Origin: Clostridia bacterium
GTDB lineage: Bacteria; Bacillota_A; Clostridia; Christensenellales; Aristaeellaceae
Length of the DNA stretch: 7,057 nucleotides
Assembly: GCA_017481185.1 (NCBI GenBank)
Contig: JAFUPO010000395.1
Coordinates: 1-7,057, forward strand
Direction of reading: 5' to 3'
The notes below the pieces were generated by a model. The model was given only the letters and a program-made list of their open reading frames with translations, was not told the origin of the DNA and ran no database searches. The translations under genes were made by a program, and so were the position numbers. The first letter of the stretch is position 1. Each line of letters begins with the position of its first letter. Positions 4,419-7,057 of this stretch are shown piece by piece.

Positions 4419-6161
4419 TTAGCGCAGCAGATCGTGGATCTTTTTCAGCCGATCAGGATCCACCTTGAACTCGCGATCAACGGTCATGATACCGTTCTGC
4501 TCCTGCTCAACATCGGTGAGCTGGGTATAGCAGAAACCGCTGAACAGGCCGCTTTCCGCGATGGTGCGAATCAGATCCTCATAGTCGTCCAGGAATTCAT
4601 CGGTGCTCTGGGCCGTGTTGTAGCCCCAGCTATCGCCCTCTCCCTGGCCCAGGGCCATGCCGCCGTATTCGGAGAGGATCACAGGCTGGCCTTCGTATTT
4701 ATAGCCTTCGGCAAAAGCCTGGTGATGCTCGCAGAGGGTGGAGCGGCTGAGGGTGTCCAGATCCTTCAAATTATCCTTGAACACCTTACGCATATGCTTA
4801 TCGTTGGGGCCGCCGTGCTGATAGCTGTGCAGCGCCACGATGTCGGTATAGGTCATCTCCCAGCCGTCGTTGGAAACAACGGGGCGGGTGCCGTCTACAG
4901 CGTGAGCCATGGCATACAGAGCATTGGCGTACTGCTGCTGGTGCTTGTCCAAACGGATGGCAGGCACGCCCCAGCTTTCGTTGAGCACATCCCAGCAAAC
5001 AATGGAGGGGTGGTTGTAGTCACGGGCCAGCAACTCCAACCATTCCTTCATGTGACGGGTGGCAGACAATTCATCATACCGATAGAAGCTGGCTGTTGCG
5101 CCCCAAACCATGAAGCCCAGCTTATCCGCCCAGTAGAGGAAGCGGGGATCTTCCACCTTCTCATGCTTGCGGCAGCCGTTGAAGCCCATGGCCTTGGCCT
5201 TTTCAATATCCACCTTAAAGGCGTCGGTGTTGGGGGCGGTGAGCAGGCAACCGGGCCAGTAGCCTTGGTCCAGCACCAGCTTCTGGGGGCAGGGATGGTT
5301 GTTCAGATACACCCGGCCGTTGACGCAGTTGACCTTACGCATACCAAAGTAGCTCTGCACGGTATCAGTAACCTGGCCATCCACCAGCACCTTGGCTTCC
5401 ATATCAAACAGGGTGGGGCTGTCAGGAGACCAGCACAGACCGTTGTTGAAATGGGTTCCAGCAATCACCTGGCCCTTAAGGATGTCCAAAGAAACCAGGG
5501 TGCGCTGGTCATACAGGGTCACGGTGGCCTGAGCGGCGGGCACGCCCTCCAGGCTGGCGGTGAGGCTCACCTGGCAGGGCAGCGGGCAGGTATCCTCTAC
5601 CTCAATAGCCACTTCCAGGGTGCCGTGATCCACATCGGGGGTGTAGCGCAGCTTCTGCAAAGAAGCCTTAGGAACAGGCTCCATCCACACGGTCTGCCAG
5701 ATGCCTGTGGTAGGGGTGTAGAAGATCCAGTGACCCTTGCCCTTCCAGGTCTGCTTGCCCCGGGGAATACGCTCGTCGTTGGGCCGGTCAGAAACTTCCA
5801 CCTTCAGGCTCTGTTCGCTGCCGGGCACCAGATAATCGTTCAGATCCACATGGAAACCGATCTGGCCGCCTTCATGGTGGGCAGCCATATGGCCGTTGAT
5901 GAACACCTTGGCTTCATAGTCCACCGCATTGAAGTGGAGGCGGATAATATCCGCCTCCCACTCCTGAGGAATATGAAGCGTGCGCTCATAAGTGATCTTG
6001 CCTTCGGGCAGGGGCTTGCCGATGCCGCTGGCCTCACACTGATACACATAGGGAACGTTGATCACGCCTGTTTCGCCGTTGGGCAGCTTATAGTTCCAGG
6101 TGCCGTCGAGGCAAACATAAGCTTCACGGCGGAATTGCGGGCGCGGATAATCAAAGCTCAT
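4419..6161 (-). CDS. Glycoside hydrolase family 2 protein (beta-galactosidase/glucuronidase-like)
   Basis: A 580-aa retaining glycosidase without signal peptide, so it acts in the cytoplasm on imported glycosides. Domains in order: sugar-binding jelly roll (about 12-160, with YERTLHIP and VDYEAKVFINGHMAAHHEGG), Ig-like sandwich (about 165-273) and TIM barrel (about 274-575). The catalytic pair is visible: acid/base Glu395 in DVLNESWG and nucleophile Glu498 in ILSEYGG. GFNGCRKHEKVEDPRFLYWAD (327-347) and FCYTQLTDVEQEQNGI (543-558) are typical of the short GH2 enzymes of clostridia. It is much shorter than LacZ (about 1000 aa) and resembles the beta-glucuronidase-sized group; the motifs alone do not fix specificity. 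The ATG has GAAAGGAG 9 nt upstream and follows the ABC ATPase stop by 19 nt; the regulator follows 12 nt after its own TAA. The three genes look like one operon. Confidence 0.93.
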   Translation of the reverse strand: MSFDYPRPQFRREAYVCLDGTWNYKLPNGETGVINVPYVYQCEASGIGKPLPEGKITYERTLHIPQEWEADIIRLHFNAVDYEAKVFINGHMAAHHEGGQIGFHVDLNDYLVPGSEQSLKVEVSDRPNDERIPRGKQTWKGKGHWIFYTPTTGIWQTVWMEPVPKASLQKLRYTPDVDHGTLEVAIEVEDTCPLPCQVSLTASLEGVPAAQATVTLYDQRTLVSLDILKGQVIAGTHFNNGLCWSPDSPTLFDMEAKVLVDGQVTDTVQSYFGMRKVNCVNGRVYLNNHPCPQKLVLDQGYWPGCLLTAPNTDAFKVDIEKAKAMGFNGCRKHEKVEDPRFLYWADKLGFMVWGATASFYRYDELSATRHMKEWLELLARDYNHPSIVCWDVLNESWGVPAIRLDKHQQQYANALYAMAHAVDGTRPVVSNDGWEMTYTDIVALHSYQHGGPNDKHMRKVFKDNLKDLDTLSRSTLCEHHQAFAEGYKYEGQPVILSEYGGMALGQGEGDSWGYNTAQSTDEFLDDYEDLIRTIAESGLFSGFCYTQLTDVEQEQNGIMTVDREFKVDPDRLKKIHDLLR

Positions 6162-6180
6162 GAGCGTCCGCTCCTTTCAA

Positions 6181-7057
6181 TTATTCCAGATCCAGTACGT
6201 TGACCTTATCGATGGTCAGGTTCACTTCGTGGCCCATCTCAGGCATACGCACGCCGTTGTACAGCTTGTCGATGTTCAGCATCTGGCCGTTCACTTCCAC
6301 GCCGTAGCGGATGATGTTGCCGTGGGGGATGTAGGACTTCACGACGCCCTTGAGGTGGTAAGCGTCATCAGAAGCGCCTTCATCATTCACGCGGATGATT
6401 TCGGGGCGGATGGCCACGATGCGCTTCTCGGGATCCTTGCCGAAGATAGCCTTGAACTGATCGGCCTGCAGGATGTTGTAGTTGCCGATGAAGGAAGCAG
6501 CGAAGTGAGACTTGGGATTGGTGTACAGATCCATCGCCTTGTCAGCCTGCTCAATGTGGCCCACGTTGAACAGGAAGATGCGGTCAGACATCACGATAGC
6601 TTCGTCCTGGTCATGGGTAACGAACAGGGTGGTGATCTTCAGTTCACGCTGAATACGACGAATCTCGATCTGCAGGCTGCGGCGCAGAAGAGCGTCGATA
6701 GCGGAGAGAGGTTCGTCCAGCAGCAGAACCTTGGGAGCCATCACGATGGCGCGGGCCAGAGCCACACGCTGCTGCTGACCGCCGGAGAGCTGACGGGGAT
6801 ACTGCTTGCCCTTGTTGGCCAGACCCACGATGTCAAGCACGTTCTTGACCTTCTCAGCGATCTCCTTCTTATCCATTTTCATGATCTTGAGGCCGAACGC
6901 AACGTTCTGCTCAACGGTCATGTTGGGGAACAGGGAGTACTGCTGGAAAACCATACCGACCTGGCGCTTCTGGGGAGGCATATCGGTAACATCCTGACCG
7001 TTCAGGAAAATCTTGCCGCTGGTGGTCTGCTCCAAACCGGAGAGGCAGCGCAGCAGG
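6181..7057 (-). CDS. ABC importer ATP-binding protein (MalK/PotA/FbpC-like), N-terminus off the window
   Basis: The last 291 residues are visible, beginning LLRCLSGLEQTTSGKI, which in this family directly follows the Walker A lysine-threonine. The true start and Walker A lie beyond the right edge, so the TTG at 7035 is not the start. Visible motifs: Q-loop VFQQYSLFPNMTVEQNVAFGL, ABC signature LSGGQQQRVALARAI, Walker B VLLLDEPLSAID, and H-loop FVTHDQDEAIVMSD. A C-terminal TOBE-like region follows (about 220 residues before the stop contain the nucleotide-binding part; the rest includes IVAIRPEIIRV). The protein would energise uptake through membrane permeases not seen here. Sequence alone leaves sugar, polyamine, iron or organophosphonate possible; the downstream GH2 gene favours a glycoside. 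The TAA stop is 19 nt before the GH2 start, indicating co-transcription. Confidence 0.93.
   Translation of the reverse strand, partial: LLRCLSGLEQTTSGKIFLNGQDVTDMPPQKRQVGMVFQQYSLFPNMTVEQNVAFGLKIMKMDKKEIAEKVKNVLDIVGLANKGKQYPRQLSGGQQQRVALARAIVMAPKVLLLDEPLSAIDALLRRSLQIEIRRIQRELKITTLFVTHDQDEAIVMSDRIFLFNVGHIEQADKAMDLYTNPKSHFAASFIGNYNILQADQFKAIFGKDPEKRIVAIRPEIIRVNDEGASDDAYHLKGVVKSYIPHGNIIRYGVEVNGQMLNIDKLYNGVRMPEMGHEVNLTIDKVNVLDLE

Noticed and set aside
4332..6203. 623-codon plus-strand open frame opposite the GH2 gene
   Set aside because: It lies antisense to a gene with clear catalytic motifs, lacks a ribosome binding site and known motifs, and is explained by codon bias of the real gene.

Overview
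The window reads as a chromosomal segment of a moderate-GC anaerobic Bacillota, most likely a gut-type clostridium (Oscillospiraceae/Christensenellaceae-like). This rests on strong AGGAGG-type ribosome binding sites, sigma-A promoters of the TTGACx/TATAAT kind, and the style of the glycoside hydrolase, phosphodiester-glycosidase and ArsR-like proteins. No rRNA, tRNA, CRISPR array, transposase or integrase gene was found.

Layout. (1) 1-1307, minus strand: dapF (diaminopimelate epimerase, lysine and cell-wall synthesis), followed by a TIM-barrel amidohydrolase that runs off the left edge. Between them lies a perfect 13-bp inverted repeat that coincides with a good promoter and may also act as a terminator. 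(2) 1308-1520: a divergent promoter region with a near-consensus promoter and a 16-bp palindrome at the expected transcription start of the plus-strand gene. (3) 1521-2593, plus strand: a secreted phosphodiester-glycosidase (NAGPA-type) protein with a GIQQP repeat linker, closed by an intrinsic terminator. (4) 2594-3404: about 810 bp without a convincing gene. It holds a long imperfect dyad, an orphan extended -10 promoter and an array of three 119/120-bp tandem repeats with degenerate partial copies on both sides. A strong hairpin terminator closes it. (5) 3438-7057, minus strand: an apparent sugar-use operon in the order ABC transporter ATPase (cut by the right edge), cytoplasmic GH2 glycosidase, ArsR-like regulator. 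The intergenic gaps are 19 and 12 nt, each with a good ribosome binding site.

The operon suggests import of a small glycoside, hydrolysis inside the cell by the GH2 enzyme, and local control by the regulator; the substrate cannot be read from the sequence. The most notable points are a single in-frame UGA that cuts the regulator where its family, as I remember it, has tryptophan, and the promoter-repeat array-terminator arrangement in the gene-free region, which could be a structured noncoding transcript. Neither is proven here, and I see no complete, clearly new multi-gene system.
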